From NCBI GenBank assembly GCA_900553775.1, contig USEZ01000105.1, forward strand, positions 1 through 6,883: DNA of 6,883 bases, in the 5' to 3' direction. Position 1 is the stretch's first letter; each line of letters starts with the position of its first letter. Positions 5,882 through 6,883 of this stretch are shown piece by piece. The notes beneath the pieces are model-generated. The model was not told the DNA's origin, did no database searches, and saw only the letters and a list, made by a program, of their open reading frames with translations. The DNA is from an uncultured Slackia sp. (GTDB lineage: Bacteria > Actinomycetota > Coriobacteriia > Coriobacteriales > Eggerthellaceae). Made by a program: the position numbers and the translations under genes.

Positions 5882-6883
5882 ATGCCAAACACGACGAAGA
5901 AAATCGCCGTCATCGACGGCAATTCGCTGATGCATCGCGCTTTCCACGCGGTGCCGCCTACCATGAACGCTCCCGACGGCACGCCCACCAACGCGGTGTT
6001 CGGCTTCATGTCGATGTTTCTGAAACTCTACGAAACCATGCTGCCCGATGCGGTGATCTGCGCATTCGATGCGGGTCGTCCTGCGTTTCGCATGGAGGCG
6101 CTCGAACAGTACAAGGCTACGCGTCCGCCGATGGATGACGCGCTGCGCGCGCAGTTTCCCGTGGTCGAAAGCCTGCTCGAAGCGATGAACGTGCCCGTGG
6201 TGCGCATCAAGGGCTGGGAGGGCGACGACGTGCTGGGAAGCATCGCCGCGATGGACGAGAAGCTCGGCTACGAGACGCTGCTTATCACGGGCGATAAAGA
6301 CGCCTACCAGCTGGTGAGCGATCTGACGTGCGTGGTCACCACGAAGAAGGGCATCAGCGACGTGGCGGTGTACGGTCCGGCCGAGGTAAAGGAGCGCTAC
6401 GGCGTCACGCCCGAGCAGTTCCCCGACTTCTTGGGCCTCAAAGGCGATTCGTCCGACAACATCCCGGGCGTTGTCGGCATCGGCGACAAGGGCGCGGCCA
6501 AGCTGCTGCAGAATTTCGGGAGCATCGACGGCATCTACGAAAATCTCGACAAGCTCAAGGGCAAGCAGCTGCAGAATCTTTCCGAGAACAAGGATGCGGC
6601 GCTTGTCAGCCGTCGCGTGGCAACGATCGTGCGCGACCTCGACATCGACATCGACTTGGAGGCGGCGGCGTTTCCCTCATTCGACGAAGAGCGCGTGGCC
6701 GAGGCGTTTCGCGCCCTGCGCTTCAATGCTCATCTGTCCAAGGTGCTCTCGCTTGCGGGGGCCGACGCGTCGCTTGCGGCGCCTGCGAAACTCGAGCTTC
6801 CCGACGCCGAGCTGCTCGAAGGCGATGATGCCCGCGCCGCGCTTGACGCGGCGATCGCGGCGGGCGTCATGATGGGCGTGGAG
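5882..6883 (+). CDS. polA: DNA polymerase I, N-terminal part (partial)
   Basis: The gene runs off the right edge; 334 codons are visible. Pol I removes RNA primers and fills gaps during Okazaki-fragment maturation and excision repair. The visible part is the 5' nuclease (FEN-like) domain: VIDGNSLMHRAFHA near the N-terminus, FDAGRPAFRMEALEQYKATRPPM (about 62-84), GWEGDDVLGS (Glu113, Asp115, Asp116), LLITGDKDAYQLV (Asp138, Asp140) and LKGDSSDNIPGVVGIGDKGA (Asp189, Asp192), followed by the helix-hairpin-helix DNA-binding segment (about 196-222). From about 290 the sequence enters the central domain; whether the 3'-5' proofreading residues are kept cannot be seen. The ATG is supported by AAGGGAG ending four bases before it. 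The gene diverges from the sulfatase-like gene across 80 bases; I could not identify a convincing promoter for either in that gap. Confidence 0.95.
   Translation, partial: MPNTTKKIAVIDGNSLMHRAFHAVPPTMNAPDGTPTNAVFGFMSMFLKLYETMLPDAVICAFDAGRPAFRMEALEQYKATRPPMDDALRAQFPVVESLLEAMNVPVVRIKGWEGDDVLGSIAAMDEKLGYETLLITGDKDAYQLVSDLTCVVTTKKGISDVAVYGPAEVKERYGVTPEQFPDFLGLKGDSSDNIPGVVGIGDKGAAKLLQNFGSIDGIYENLDKLKGKQLQNLSENKDAALVSRRVATIVRDLDIDIDLEAAAFPSFDEERVAEAFRALRFNAHLSKVLSLAGADASLAAPAKLELPDAELLEGDDARAALDAAIAAGVMMGVE

Overview
The window is an ordinary chromosomal housekeeping neighbourhood from a GC-rich bacterium. The DnaG and RpoD sequences, the GC-rich codon use, the dnaG-rpoD pairing and the LTA-synthase-like sulfatase point to an actinobacterium. 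My best guess is the class Coriobacteriia (Eggerthella/Gordonibacter-like gut anaerobes). That placement is inference from sequence style and was not tested.

Layout from left to right: (1) the 3' end of an unrecognised plus-strand gene (to 242); (2) a 58-residue two-helix membrane peptide (286-462) whose stop codon overlaps the start codon of dnaG; (3) dnaG, DNA primase (462-2321); (4) a 193-base gap with two strong GC-rich hairpins, the second followed by a U-rich tail and sharing bases with the -35 box of a good promoter; (5) rpoD, the principal sigma factor (GTG start at 2515, to 3690); (6) a promoter, a tRNA with anticodon CAT (3788-3862) and a strong intrinsic terminator; (7) on the minus strand, convergent with the tRNA, a membrane-anchored sulfatase/LTA-synthase-family gene (5801 down to 3908) broken by a frameshift in a short GC-repeat tract; (8) after an 80-base divergent gap, the first 334 codons of polA, DNA polymerase I, running off the right edge.

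Together dnaG, rpoD and polA serve replication priming, basal transcription and DNA repair/Okazaki-fragment processing. The minus-strand gene is a cell-envelope enzyme unrelated to that theme. I see no mobile element, CRISPR array, phage gene or defence system, and no convincing new biological system. The items most worth a second look are the frameshift, the hairpin/promoter overlap before rpoD, the small membrane peptide coupled to dnaG, and whether the CAT tRNA is Met or lysidine-type Ile2.
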